Positions 1-8,577 of a stretch of 64,000 nt of DNA are shown here, piece after piece. The notes below the pieces were generated by a model. It had not been told where the DNA came from, searched no databases, and saw only the letters and a list, made by a program, of their open reading frames with translations. The stretch is from Brachybacterium sp. P6-10-X1 (GTDB lineage Bacteria; Actinomycetota; Actinomycetes; Actinomycetales; Dermabacteraceae). The stretch covers positions 1,116,001-1,180,000 of the forward strand of contig NZ_CP017297.1 in NCBI RefSeq assembly GCF_001969445.1. Direction: 5' to 3'. The position numbers were made by a program, and so were the translations under genes. Every line of letters starts with the position of its first letter. Within the stretch, counting starts at the first letter, position 1.

Positions 1-25
1 GCTCCGCCCCTCGAAGGCAGCTGGT

Positions 26-43
26 GCCCCGGGTGCCCGGGGC
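26..43 (-). terminator. GC-rich hairpin after rpmA
   Basis: A perfect 8-bp inverted repeat, GCCCCGGG and CCCGGGGC with 2 nt between the arms, lies 7 nt beyond the rpmA stop codon. It could fold as a 7-bp stem with a 4-nt loop and act as a terminator or processing hairpin between rpmA and whatever follows beyond the window edge. There is no T-tract, so intrinsic termination is only a suggestion. Confidence 0.4.
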
Positions 44-49
44 GAGTGC

Positions 50-304
50 TCAGACCGTCTCGACGACGCTGACCACGCGGCGATCGCGCTTGCGGCCGAA
101 CTCGACCGTGCCCGCGGTGAGCGCGAACAGGGTGTCGTCGTTGCCGCGGCCCACGCCGTCGCCCGGGTGGACCTTGGTGCCGCGCTGGCGGATGAGGATC
201 TCGCCCGCGCCGACGACCTGGCCGCCGAAGCGCTTGACGCCGAGACGCTGGGCGTTCGAGTCACGCCCGTTCTTGGAGGAGCTGACGCCCTTCTTTGATG
301 CCAT
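50..304 (-). CDS. rpmA: 50S ribosomal protein L27
   Basis: An 84-residue L27 of the 50S subunit. The N-terminus [16 protein letters not shown], the following [10 protein letters not shown] and the segment [13 protein letters not shown] are hallmark L27 sequences, and the length is normal for the family. The N-terminal arm of L27 reaches toward the peptidyl transferase centre. The gene lies 36 nt downstream of rplU on the same strand, in the rne-rplU-rpmA order usual in actinobacteria, and is presumably co-transcribed with rplU. Confidence 0.97.
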   Translation of the reverse strand: MASKKGVSSSKNGRDSNAQRLGVKRFGGQVVGAGEILIRQRGTKVHPGDGVGRGNDDTLFALTAGTVEFGRKRDRRVVSVVETV

Positions 305-340
305 CTGGAATCAATCCTTCTCTGTGTTCGAAGGGATCGC

Positions 341-649
341 TCAGGCGATGCCCGTGATCTTCAGTCGGGTGAGCTCCTGGCGGTGGCCCTGGCGCTTCTT
401 GTACCCGGTCTTGTTCTTGTAGCGGAGGATCCGGATCTTGTCGCCGCGGAGGTCCTCGACCTTCTCGGCGGAGACCTTCACCTTGGCCAGCTCGGCCTGG
501 GCCGAGGTGATCTTGTCGCCGTCAACCAGCAGCACGGGAGCGAGATCGACGCTGTCGCCCGCCTCGCCTGCCACGCGGTTGATCACGATGGTGTCACCGA
601 CCGACACCTTCTCCTGACGACCGCCTGCGCGGACGATTGCGTACACCAC
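341..649 (-). CDS. rplU: 50S ribosomal protein L21
   Basis: A 102-residue L21, a 50S protein that binds 23S rRNA. After the start it reads [20 protein letters not shown] and ends [24 protein letters not shown], the conserved L21 C-terminus. I chose the GTG at 649 because GGAG (657-660) sits 7 nt upstream and it gives the usual length. An ATG at 691 would add 14 residues ([10 protein letters not shown]...) not seen in L21. The gene forms an operon with rpmA and lies downstream of rne. Confidence 0.95.
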   Translation of the reverse strand: MVYAIVRAGGRQEKVSVGDTIVINRVAGEAGDSVDLAPVLLVDGDKITSAQAELAKVKVSAEKVEDLRGDKIRILRYKNKTGYKKRQGHRQELTRLKITGIA

Positions 650-905
650 GTCACTGCTCCATCTTGTGAATCGGATCTGCCCTTGAGTCATGCGCCCTCA
701 GCGGTGGGACCGCGGACCTGCGACCGTCAACCTGTCCTGCGCGCCCCCGTGGGGGCGCAGGCGGGAGATGCGGTCGCGCGATCCTCACCGGGACACGACG
801 CCGACGCGTTCTGCGCCGAGGGACAGCTTACGGTCCGCGGAACCCCGGGTCAACCAGCAGAAGCGGTCCGACCTGCGAGAACGCCGTCACATGCTGTGGA
901 ACGCA
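650..905 (-). promoter_or_regulatory. rne-rplU intergenic leader with GC hairpin
   Basis: The 256-nt gap between the rne stop and the rplU start has no plausible gene. It holds a strong inverted repeat at 737-760 (CGCCCCC at 742-748 pairing with GGGGGCG at 751-757, extended on both sides around a 2-nt bulge). A leader hairpin, either terminating rne or serving as an autoregulatory L21 site, is the likely role. No clear -10/-35 pair was found. Confidence 0.35.
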
Positions 906-3830
906 TCACGCCGGGTTCGAGGAGTCCGATTCCTCGGCGGGGGTGTGGCTGCCGGAGGCCGCCGCGATGGACGCGATCGTCGCGCGGGCCTGGGCCCGGC
1001 TGGTCTCGTCGTCCTCGAGGCGGTGGACGTCCTGGGCGGGGTCCTCGGTCGAGCTCTCCTCGGAGTCCGAGCCCTCCTTGGCGGAGCCGTTGCTCCCACC
1101 CCCGCCGCCCCGCGAGCGGCGATTGCGGCGCTTGGAGGACGAGGACTTCGAGGAGTCGTCGCCGCCCTGGCCGCCGTTGCCGCCTGCGCTCGTGTGGTCC
1201 CCGTCGATGTCGACGTGGTGACCGCGCCCGTTGCAGTGCTCGCAGGTGGTGGAGAAGGTCTCCAGCAGACCCTGGCCGACGCGCTTGCGGGTCATCTGCA
1301 CCAGTCCCAGCGACGTCACCTCGGCGACCTGGTGCTTGGTGCGGTCCCGGCCCAGGCACTCGACCAGGCGACGCAGCACCAGGTCCCGGTTGGCCTCGAG
1401 CACCATGTCGATGAAGTCGATGACGATGATGCCACCGATGTCGCGCAGCCGCAGCTGGCGCACGATCTCCTCGGCCGCCTCCAGGTTGTTCTTGGTGACG
1501 GTCTCCTCGAGAGAGCCGCCGGAGCCGGTGAACTTGCCCGTGTTCACGTCGACCACGGTCATGGCCTCGGTGCGGTCGATCACCAGCGAGCCGCCCGAGG
1601 GCAGGTAGACCTTGCGGTCCATCGCCTTCAGCAGCTGCTCGTCGATGCGGTGCTTGGCGAACGCGTCCTTCTCGCCCACGTGGGCTGTGACGCGCTCGAG
1701 CAGGTCAGGGGCGACGTCGGCGACGTAGGAGTGGACCTCGTCGTAGACCTTGCCGCCCTCGACGATCAGGGAGGTGAAGTCCTCGTTGAAGACGTCGCGC
1801 ACCACCTTGATCGCGATGTCCGGCTCCTGGGAGAGGGCCACCGGCGCGGACCTCGCCTTCTGCGCCTTCTGGATCTTCTCCCACTGGCCGCGCAGGCGCT
1901 CGACGTCATGGGTCAGCTCCGCCTCGCTCGCCCCCTCGGCGGCGGTACGCACGATGACGCCCGCGTCCTCAGGGATGAGCTGGCGCATGAGTTTCTTCAG
2001 ACGCGAGCGCTCGGTGTCCGGCAGCTTGCGGGAGATGCCGGTCATGGAGCCGCCGGGCACGAACACGACGTACCGGCCCGGCAGGGAGATCTGGCTGGTG
2101 AGGCGGGCGCCCTTGTGGCCGATCGGGTCCTTGGTGACCTGGACCAGCACCGGGTCCCCGCTCTTGAGGGCGAGCTCGATGCGGCGGGGCTGGCCGTCGA
2201 GGCCGACGGCGTCCCAGTTGACCTCGCCGGCGTACAGCACGGCGTTGCGCCCCTTGCCGATGTCGATGAAGGCGGCCTCCATCGACGGCAGCACGTTCTG
2301 GACCTTGCCCAGGTAGACATTGCCGACCATCGAGGTCTGCGACTTCTGGGCGACGTAGTGCTCGACCAGCACGTCGTCCTCGAGGACGCCGATCTGGGTG
2401 CGTCCGGGGCGCTCGCGCACCACCATCGAACGCTTGACGGACTCGCGGCGAGCGAGGAACTCCGACTCGGTGATCACATTGCGCTTGCGGCCGTTGTCGC
2501 GCCCCTCGCGTCGACGCTGGCGCTTGGCCTCGAGCCGGGTCGAGCCCTTGACGGCCTTGACCTCGTCGCGCGCCTCACGCACCTTGACCACCGTGTTCGG
2601 CGGATCATCCGTCGAGGAGGAGGAATTGTCGCCGCCTCCCCCGGAGCGGCGGCGGCGGCGACGACGACGGGAGCTGGACGAGCCCGAGGAGCCGCCCGCG
2701 GAGTCCTCGCCGTCGGAGTCCTCTCCGTCCTCGCCGTCGGGGCGCGCATCGTGCGAGCCCCTGCGGCCCTCGCGGGCATCGGACTCGGAGCCCGAACCGT
2801 CCTCGGAGTCCGACTCGTCGTCGTCCCCGCGGCCGCGGCCACGGCGGCCGCGGCCTCCGCGGCGCCGGCGACGACGGGAGCTGCCCGAGCCCCCGGAGGG
2901 ACGGTCCGAGTCGTCCTCGTCGTCCTGATCGGAGGAGTTCTCATCGTCCAGCTCGGAGGCGCTCTCGTCCGAGCGGTCCTGGTCGTCCTGGTCGCGCTGC
3001 CCGGTGCGGCGCGACCCGCGGCGGCGCGAGCGCGACCGGGAGGGGGAGGACTCCTCGGAGTCCCCGGAGCTGCCGGAGCCCTCGGAGGACGTCTCGTCCT
3101 CCGCATCCTCCCCGGCTTCGAAGGAGAGCTCGGCCGAGCCGACCGGGGCGTCGTGTGCCCCGACGGTGGTCCGGGGCGCGGGCGTGGGCGCCTGGAACAG
3201 GAGCGAGGCGAAATCCATCTGGACCTGCTCGCGACGGCGGCTGCGGTCCTCGTCGGCCTCGCCGTCGGTCCCGCTCGCACCACGAGCGGAGGCGAGGGCG
3301 CGCAGATCATCGACGACAGGGTTGCCGTCGGCGTCCTCCCCCGACTCCTCGATGGGCGCCGGCTCCTCGGCGCCGATCTGCTCTTCGGCGGGGGTCTGCT
3401 CTTCGGCGGGGGTCTGCTCTTCGGCGGGGGTCTCCTCTTCGGCGGATCCCTGGTCCTCGGCGGCGGTCGGCTCCTCGGCGGGGGTCTGCTCGGCGGTCTG
3501 CTCGGCCGGGGCGTCCTCGGTGACGTCCTCCTCGCCGGTCACGGTGTCCTGGGGCGACGGCTCGGCAGCGGCAGCGGGCGCTCCCGCAGGAGCGCCGGCG
3601 CGGCGCCGGGCCCGCGTGGGCGCGGGGGCCGGGGCGGACTCGGGGGCGGTCTCTCCCTGCGGGGCGACGACGGTGCGCGGGGCCGCGGGCGCGGTGTCCT
3701 CGCTCGGCTGCGGCGGCGGGGCCGCGACCGGGGCCCCGGCCGGTGCGCCGGCGCGTCGCCGACGTCGCACGGGCGGGGTGGGGCTCTGCTCCGAGGAGTC
3801 GTTCTCGGGAAGATGGGTGCTGTCAGCCAT
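906..3830 (-). CDS. rne: Ribonuclease E/G family endoribonuclease
   Basis: A 974-residue RNase E/G, the endonuclease that starts mRNA decay and processes rRNA. Residues 1 to about 420 are low-complexity, acidic and basic (RRRRR, SDSEDG), as in the disordered N-terminal extension of actinobacterial RNase E. The conserved core begins near NVITESEFLARRESVKRSMV, with an S1-type RNA-binding segment (GNVYLGKVQNVLPSMEAAFIDIG). The catalytic acidic pair appears as VVDVNTGKF and IDFIDM, and the Zn-link as TCEHCNGRG. A second disordered tail follows. The start is the ATG at 3830, with AGGAG about 10 nt upstream. The gene is divergent from cydA and upstream of rplU-rpmA. Confidence 0.95.
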   Translation of the reverse strand: MADSTHLPENDSSEQSPTPPVRRRRRAGAPAGAPVAAPPPQPSEDTAPAAPRTVVAPQGETAPESAPAPAPTRARRRAGAPAGAPAAAAEPSPQDTVTGEEDVTEDAPAEQTAEQTPAEEPTAAEDQGSAEEETPAEEQTPAEEQTPAEEQIGAEEPAPIEESGEDADGNPVVDDLRALASARGASGTDGEADEDRSRRREQVQMDFASLLFQAPTPAPRTTVGAHDAPVGSAELSFEAGEDAEDETSSEGSGSSGDSEESSPSRSRSRRRGSRRTGQRDQDDQDRSDESASELDDENSSDQDDEDDSDRPSGGSGSSRRRRRRGGRGRRGRGRGDDDESDSEDGSGSESDAREGRRGSHDARPDGEDGEDSDGEDSAGGSSGSSSSRRRRRRRRSGGGGDNSSSSTDDPPNTVVKVREARDEVKAVKGSTRLEAKRQRRREGRDNGRKRNVITESEFLARRESVKRSMVVRERPGRTQIGVLEDDVLVEHYVAQKSQTSMVGNVYLGKVQNVLPSMEAAFIDIGKGRNAVLYAGEVNWDAVGLDGQPRRIELALKSGDPVLVQVTKDPIGHKGARLTSQISLPGRYVVFVPGGSMTGISRKLPDTERSRLKKLMRQLIPEDAGVIVRTAAEGASEAELTHDVERLRGQWEKIQKAQKARSAPVALSQEPDIAIKVVRDVFNEDFTSLIVEGGKVYDEVHSYVADVAPDLLERVTAHVGEKDAFAKHRIDEQLLKAMDRKVYLPSGGSLVIDRTEAMTVVDVNTGKFTGSGGSLEETVTKNNLEAAEEIVRQLRLRDIGGIIVIDFIDMVLEANRDLVLRRLVECLGRDRTKHQVAEVTSLGLVQMTRKRVGQGLLETFSTTCEHCNGRGHHVDIDGDHTSAGGNGGQGGDDSSKSSSSKRRNRRSRGGGGGSNGSAKEGSDSEESSTEDPAQDVHRLEDDETSRAQARATIASIAAASGSHTPAEESDSSNPA
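3378..3431 (-). repeat. 18-bp in-frame tandem repeat in rne
   Basis: Three exact copies of an 18-bp unit (3378-3395, 3396-3413, 3414-3431) encode TPAEEQ hexapeptides in the acidic N-terminal extension of RNase E, with a partial fourth unit beside them. The copies are identical at the nucleotide level, so they are young and probably vary in number among strains. Confidence 0.85.
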
Positions 3831-4033
3831 AGGGCCGTCTCCTTCCGGGAAACCAGCGCACCCTGGTCCCGCATGTCATCGTCCCTGGGGACGGAAGTCT
3901 GAGGCCCTCACCGTCGCGCAGCTCCCTGGTCGGAAGCGCTGCGATGTCGATCGCGGGAGCACAGCGGTCGCGGACACGCGTTGCCGGTGCTCCCGACGCG
4001 GCGACACCGGGAGGTTCCCCCACCCGGTACGGG

Positions 4034-4075
4034 GCAGGAGAGTGCCTCCGTCAGTATGGCACAGCACTCTCCTGC
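4034..4075. repeat. 12-bp inverted repeat upstream of cydA
   Basis: The arms GCAGGAGAGTGC (4034-4045) and GCACTCTCCTGC (4064-4075) are perfectly complementary across an 18-nt spacer, 129 nt before the cydA ATG. It is too long for a simple dimer operator and stands in a divergent promoter region. It may be a double operator or a structured 5'-untranslated element. No matching regulator is recognised. Confidence 0.6.
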
Positions 4076-4127
4076 GACCGCGGAGGCCTCGGATCCCGGA
4101 CTCCTCTCGACCCGTGCAGGCACGGGG

Positions 4128-4141
4128 AGGACCATGGTCCC
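4128..4141. promoter_or_regulatory. DosR-like palindrome upstream of cydA
   Basis: AGGAC-CATG-GTCCC is a 5-4-5 palindrome with one mismatched pair. It has the GGAC-N4-GTCC core and spacing of the mycobacterial DosR/DevR box. Its centre lies about 69 nt before the ATG and about 42 nt before the start point implied by TACGTT (4165-4170), a classical activator position. The same motif recurs upstream of narK (61823-61836), and a DevR-like regulator is encoded at 11488-12117. Binding is inferred. Confidence 0.5.
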
Positions 4142-4203
4142 CGGGGCTCGCCGATGAGACCGCCTACGTTGTATCGCGGCGTGTCATACCCCCAGGAGGA
4201 TCC

Positions 4204-5760
4204 ATGGAAGCCCTGGACATCGCACGGTGGCAGTTCGGCATCACCACCGTGTACCACTTCATCTTCGTGCCGCTGACCATCGGACTGTCCCTGCTGGTGG
4301 CGGTCATGCAGACCACCGCCGTGTTCTCGAAGGACCCCGGGCGCAAGGACGCCTGGACGCGGATGACGAAGTTCTTCGGCTCGATGCTGATCGTGAACTT
4401 CGGCATCGGCATCGCCACCGGCATCGTCCAGGAGTTCCAGTTCGGCATGAACTGGTCCGAGTACGCCCGCTACATCGGCGACGTGTTCGGCGCGCCGCTC
4501 GCGCTGGAGGGACTGGCCGCCTTCTTCCTCGAGTCCGTGTTCCTGGGCCTGTGGATCTTCGGCTGGGGCAAGCTGCCCGAGAAGATCCACCTGCTGACCA
4601 TCTGGGCCGTGGCCGTCGGCACCACCGCCTCGGCGTACTTCATCGTCGCCGCCAACTCCTTCATGCAGCATCCCGTCGGCGCGAGCCTGAATCCCGAGAC
4701 CGGACGCGCCGAGCTCGACCCGTCCGAAGGGTCCCTGTTCGCGGTGCTCACCAACGTCACCACGCTGGCCGCGTTCCCCCACGTCGTCTCCGGCGCCTGG
4801 CTGGTCGCGGCCGCCTTCGTCACCGGCATCGCCTCCTGGCACATGGTGCGCCATCACCGGAAGGCCCGGGAGTCCGGCCTGGGGACCACCGAGGGCACCG
4901 ACCACCATCACGCGGCGAAGGACCTGTTCCGGCCCGTCGTGCGCTTCGGCGTGGTCGCGATGTTCGTCTCCGCCGTGGTGCTGGTGATCTCCGGGGACTT
5001 CCAGGCGCAGATCATGTTCAAGCAGCAGCCGATGAAGATGGCCTCTGCCGAGGCGCTGTGCGAGACCGAGACAGGCGCTTCCTTCTCGATCCTCACGGTC
5101 GGCGGCCCGGACGCCTTCGCGACCGAATGCGACGAGGTCACCCACCTCATCGAGGTCCCCTACGTCACCTCCTTCCTGGCCACCCACACCTTCGATGCGG
5201 AGCTGCAGGGCGTCAACGACCTCAACGCCCAGTACAAGGAGCAGTTCGGCGAGACCGTCACCGACATCCACGGCAACGAGGTCGCCGCGGACTACCGCCC
5301 CAATCTGTTCGTCACCTATTGGTCGTTCCGGTTGATGATGGGCCTGGCGGCCTTCAGCGGGATCCTCGCCCTCTGGGCGCTGTGGGTGACCCGCGGCAAG
5401 GGCGAGAACGCGCGGACCACGGGATCGAAGCTCTTCCAGTGGTTCGCCGTCCTGTCGATCCCGATGCCGTTCTTCGCGAACTCCGCCGGTTGGGTGTTCA
5501 CCGAGATGGGCCGCCAGCCCTGGGTGGTCCACCCCAACCCCGACGACCCGACCGTCCGGCTGATGACGATGCAGGGCGTCTCCAGCCACCCGGCCTGGAT
5601 GGTCGCGACCTCCCTGTCGGCCTTCACCCTCGTCTACGGCGTGCTCGCCGTGGTCTGGTTCCTCATGATGCGCAGAGCCGCCCTGAAGGGCGTGCCCCTG
5701 CCGCAGCGGGACCCGGAGACCGAGGAGCTCGACACCCCGACGCTCTCGTTCGACTACTGA
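4204..5760 (+). CDS. cydA: Cytochrome bd oxidase subunit I
   Basis: A 518-residue haem-bearing subunit of cytochrome bd, which oxidises quinol and reduces oxygen to water with high affinity in the cytoplasmic membrane. The N-terminus ALDIARWQFGITTVYHFIFVPLTIGLS carries the conserved axial-ligand region, FGMNWSEYARYIGDVFGAPLALEG follows, and GWVFTEMGRQPW is the family signature. There are about nine hydrophobic segments. The ATG at 4204 is supported by AGGAGGA 3 nt upstream. It is the first gene of cydABDC, with cydB beginning 10 nt after its stop. The upstream palindromes suggest oxygen-responsive control. Confidence 0.97.
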   Translation: MEALDIARWQFGITTVYHFIFVPLTIGLSLLVAVMQTTAVFSKDPGRKDAWTRMTKFFGSMLIVNFGIGIATGIVQEFQFGMNWSEYARYIGDVFGAPLALEGLAAFFLESVFLGLWIFGWGKLPEKIHLLTIWAVAVGTTASAYFIVAANSFMQHPVGASLNPETGRAELDPSEGSLFAVLTNVTTLAAFPHVVSGAWLVAAAFVTGIASWHMVRHHRKARESGLGTTEGTDHHHAAKDLFRPVVRFGVVAMFVSAVVLVISGDFQAQIMFKQQPMKMASAEALCETETGASFSILTVGGPDAFATECDEVTHLIEVPYVTSFLATHTFDAELQGVNDLNAQYKEQFGETVTDIHGNEVAADYRPNLFVTYWSFRLMMGLAAFSGILALWALWVTRGKGENARTTGSKLFQWFAVLSIPMPFFANSAGWVFTEMGRQPWVVHPNPDDPTVRLMTMQGVSSHPAWMVATSLSAFTLVYGVLAVVWFLMMRRAALKGVPLPQRDPETEELDTPTLSFDY

Positions 5761-5770
5761 GAAGGGACGG

Positions 5771-6862
5771 ATGCAGCTCATGGACTCGCTGATCGACCCC
5801 ACGGCCCTGCAGACCCTGTGGTTCGGCCTCGTCGCCTTCTTCTTCCTCGGCTACTTCGTGCTGGAGGGATTCGACTTCGGGGTGCAGATGAACGTGGCCG
5901 CCTCCTGGCGGCGCGGTCCCGGAACCCGCGGCACGATCCTGAAGACCGTCGGGCCCGTCTGGGACGGCAACGAGGTCTTCCTCATCACCGGCGGCGCCCT
6001 CCTGTTCGCCGCTTTCCCCGAGTGGTACGCGACGCTGTTCTCCGGCTTCTACCTCGCGCTCCTGCTGCTGCTGCTGGTGCTGATCGTGCGGGTGTGCGCC
6101 TTCAAGTGGCGCGACAAGGTCGACGACCCCCGCTGGACGAGCACCTGGGACATCGTCCACGTGCTCGCCGGCTTCGTCCCCGCCCTGCTGTGGGGGGTGG
6201 CGATGGCGAACATCGTCGCCGGCGTCGAGATCGACGAGAACCACTGGGTGACCACCTCACTGCTGGGCCTGCTGACCCCCTTCGCGCTGCTCGGCGGGGT
6301 GACGTTCGTCCTGCTGTTCTGGCTGCACGGGAGTCTCTACCTCGCGCTGAAGGTCACCGGGGCGCTGCGGGAGGTCGCCAACCGTCGCGCCGGGATCCTG
6401 GTGTGGCCGACGATCGCGGCCGCCGCCGCCTTCCTCGTGTGGAACCAGCTGGCGCACGCGCACGCGAGCTGGACCTGGGTGCCGCTGCTGCTCGCGGCCG
6501 TCTCCCTGGTGGCGGTCGTCCCGCTGAATCGCCGCCGTCGGGAGGGTCTCGCCTTCGCCGCGACCGCCACCGCGATCATCGGAGCGGTCGTCGCCCTGTT
6601 CGGCGGGCTGTATCCCTTCGTGCTGCCCTCGACCGGTGACCCCGCGAACTCGCTCACCGTCGCGAACGCCTCCTCCAGCGAGCACACCCTGACCGTGATG
6701 CTCGTGGCCACCGCCATCCTGCTCCCGCTCGTGCTGGCCTACACCGTGTGGACCTACCGGGTGTTCCGCCACCGCATCACCGACGAGCAGGGCCCCGCCC
6801 CCGGCTCCCAGCTGCTGGCGAGGGCGAAGCAGGGCTACCGCGAGGCGTTCGACCAGGAGTGA
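5771..6862 (+). CDS. cydB: Cytochrome bd oxidase subunit II
   Basis: A 363-residue integral membrane partner of CydA in the bd oxidase. It opens with LQTLWFGLVAFFFLGYFVLEGFDFGVQM, the conserved CydB start with the glycine-rich EGFDFG, followed by GPVWDGNEVFLITGGALLFAAFP, both diagnostic. About eight membrane segments can be seen. GAAGGGA precedes the ATG. Its TGA overlaps the cydD GTG by 4 nt, so the two are translationally coupled. Confidence 0.97.
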   Translation: MQLMDSLIDPTALQTLWFGLVAFFFLGYFVLEGFDFGVQMNVAASWRRGPGTRGTILKTVGPVWDGNEVFLITGGALLFAAFPEWYATLFSGFYLALLLLLLVLIVRVCAFKWRDKVDDPRWTSTWDIVHVLAGFVPALLWGVAMANIVAGVEIDENHWVTTSLLGLLTPFALLGGVTFVLLFWLHGSLYLALKVTGALREVANRRAGILVWPTIAAAAAFLVWNQLAHAHASWTWVPLLLAAVSLVAVVPLNRRRREGLAFAATATAIIGAVVALFGGLYPFVLPSTGDPANSLTVANASSSEHTLTVMLVATAILLPLVLAYTVWTYRVFRHRITDEQGPAPGSQLLARAKQGYREAFDQE

Positions 6863-8577
6863 GCACCCGTCGCGCTCCGCTCGACCCCCGCCTGGTGCGG
6901 GAGGTCCGCTCCGCCCGCCACCACGTGCTGCGCACCGTGCTGCTGGGGCTGGTCCAGACCGCGTGCGTGATCGTCACGGCGCTGGTGATCGCCCGGATCG
7001 GGGCGCAGCTGCTCACCCACCGCGAGCTGCCGCAGGATGCTCCAGGCCTGTTGGCCGTGCTGCTCGGAGCGCTCGCGCTGCGCGCCGTGGCCGTCCTGGT
7101 CGAGCAGCGCACCGCCCATCGGGCGGCGACCGAGGCGATCGGGGAGCTGCGGGGCCGCATCGTCGCGCATGCGGCGGCTCTGGGACCGCGCGGAGGTGCC
7201 GGCCGGGGAGCCGACCTCACGGCGCTGGCCACCACCGGCGTCGAACAGCTGCGGCCCTACCTGGTCGGCTACGTCCCCCAGCTCATGCTGTCGGTCACCG
7301 TCACCCCGCTGTGCCTGGTGACGATCGGGGTCCTCGACCCGCTCAGCGCGCTCATCGCCGCGATCACCCTGCCGCTGGTGCCGCTGTTCATGGTGCTGGT
7401 CGGCAAGCTCACCGTGGGCCGCTCCGAGAAGCTGCTGACGGACATGCGCTCGCTGTGGACCCAGCTGCTGGATCTGGTCGACGGGCTGCCGACGCTACGG
7501 GCGCTGGGCCGGGAGCAGGGCCCGGAGAAGATGGTGCACGCCCTCGGCGACCGCCACCGCGCCTCCGCGATGGGCTCGCTGAAGTTCGCCTTCCTCTCCT
7601 CCATGGTGCTCGAACTGCTGGCCATGCTGTGCGTCGCCCTGATCGCCGTGAGCATCGGCATGCGCCTGGTGTACGGCGATATGGACCTCGCCCCCGCCCT
7701 CGCGGTCCTCGTCCTCGCCCCGGAGGTCTACCTGCCGCTGCGCAACGTCGGATCCCAGTACCACGCCTCCACCGACGGGCTGGCCGCCGTCAGCGCCTCC
7801 TTCGCGGTGCTGGACGAACAGCCGATGGCCGACGGGACGGTCCCCGCCCCGGACCTGCGCACCTCGACCCTCGCCCTGCGCGGAGTCTCCGTGCGCTCCC
7901 GCGACGGCCACGCGCCCGCCGGAGCCGAGCTGACCGTCCGCCCCGGGCGCGTGCTGGCGCTGACCGGCCACTCGGGAGCGGGCAAGACCACCGCGGCCCA
8001 CGTGCTGCTGGGCCTGCTGGAGCCCGACGAGGGACGCGCCGAGGTGATCGACGCCGAGGGCACGGCCACCGACGTGCGGGCGCTGCGGCGGCGCGAGCTG
8101 TGGGACCAGGTGGCGCTGCTCCCCCAACGACCGGTGCTGCCGGCGGGTTCGCTGCGCGAGGTCCTCGCCGCCGCACGGCCCGGGGCGGGCCACGACGAGC
8201 TCACGGCCGTCGCGGCGGCGACCGGCCTGGACGCGGTGGTCGCCGAGCGCGGCTGGGAGGCACAGCTGGGGCGGGCCGGCAGCGGGCTGTCCCTCGGCCA
8301 GCGCCAGCGCCTCGCTCTCGCCCGGGCGCTGCTCTCCCCCGCCCCGCTGGTGGTGCTCGACGAGCCGACGGCGCACCTGGACGGCGCCGCCGAGCAGGTG
8401 GTGCTCGACCTGATCGGGGACCTGCGCGCGCAGGGACGCACCGTGCTGGTGATCGCCCACCGCTCACCCCTGGTGGAGGTCGCCGACGACGTCGCCGCCG
8501 TGGGGATGACCACGGTGGGGTCGACCACCGTGGGGAGCACCGCGGTGAGGCCGACCGATGCGGAGGTGCCCCGATGA
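6859..8577 (+). CDS. cydD: CydD, thiol-exporter ABC subunit
   Basis: A 572-residue ABC exporter half-transporter: an N-terminal transmembrane domain (about 1-330) and a C-terminal ATPase. With CydC it exports cysteine/glutathione needed for assembly of cytochrome bd. The ATPase has Walker A GHSGAGKTT, signature SLGQRQRLALARALL and Walker B LVVLDEPTAHLD. The GTG at 6859 is chosen because GTGA overlaps the cydB stop and the protein then begins at the expected place. The last residues include a short repeated GSTTVGST tail. The stop overlaps cydC. Confidence 0.94.
   Translation: MSTRRAPLDPRLVREVRSARHHVLRTVLLGLVQTACVIVTALVIARIGAQLLTHRELPQDAPGLLAVLLGALALRAVAVLVEQRTAHRAATEAIGELRGRIVAHAAALGPRGGAGRGADLTALATTGVEQLRPYLVGYVPQLMLSVTVTPLCLVTIGVLDPLSALIAAITLPLVPLFMVLVGKLTVGRSEKLLTDMRSLWTQLLDLVDGLPTLRALGREQGPEKMVHALGDRHRASAMGSLKFAFLSSMVLELLAMLCVALIAVSIGMRLVYGDMDLAPALAVLVLAPEVYLPLRNVGSQYHASTDGLAAVSASFAVLDEQPMADGTVPAPDLRTSTLALRGVSVRSRDGHAPAGAELTVRPGRVLALTGHSGAGKTTAAHVLLGLLEPDEGRAEVIDAEGTATDVRALRRRELWDQVALLPQRPVLPAGSLREVLAAARPGAGHDELTAVAAATGLDAVVAERGWEAQLGRAGSGLSLGQRQRLALARALLSPAPLVVLDEPTAHLDGAAEQVVLDLIGDLRAQGRTVLVIAHRSPLVEVADDVAAVGMTTVGSTTVGSTAVRPTDAEVPR

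Larger units (their letters stand above)
3831..4203. promoter_or_regulatory. rne/cydA divergent control region
   Basis: This 373-bp gap between divergent rne and cydA contains no gene. From left to right it holds GGGAC-GGAA-GTC at 3888-3899, a long perfect inverted repeat at 4034-4075, and the palindrome AGGAC-CATG-GTCCC at 4128-4141. TACGTT at 4165-4170 could be a cydA -10 box. The cydA Shine-Dalgarno AGGAGGA is at 4194-4200. Confidence 0.6.

Noticed and set aside
341..691. A longer L21 beginning at the ATG at 691
   Set aside because: The extra 14 residues are not L21-like, and a good Shine-Dalgarno supports the GTG at 649.
3888..3899. A further DosR-like box (GGGAC-GGAA-GTC)
   Set aside because: Only half the right arm matches and it is over 300 bp from cydA; too weak to count with the other sites.
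690..3902. A 1070-codon open frame opposite rne
   Set aside because: Antisense shadow produced by G+C-rich codons; the composition is repetitive and rne on the other strand has all its catalytic motifs.
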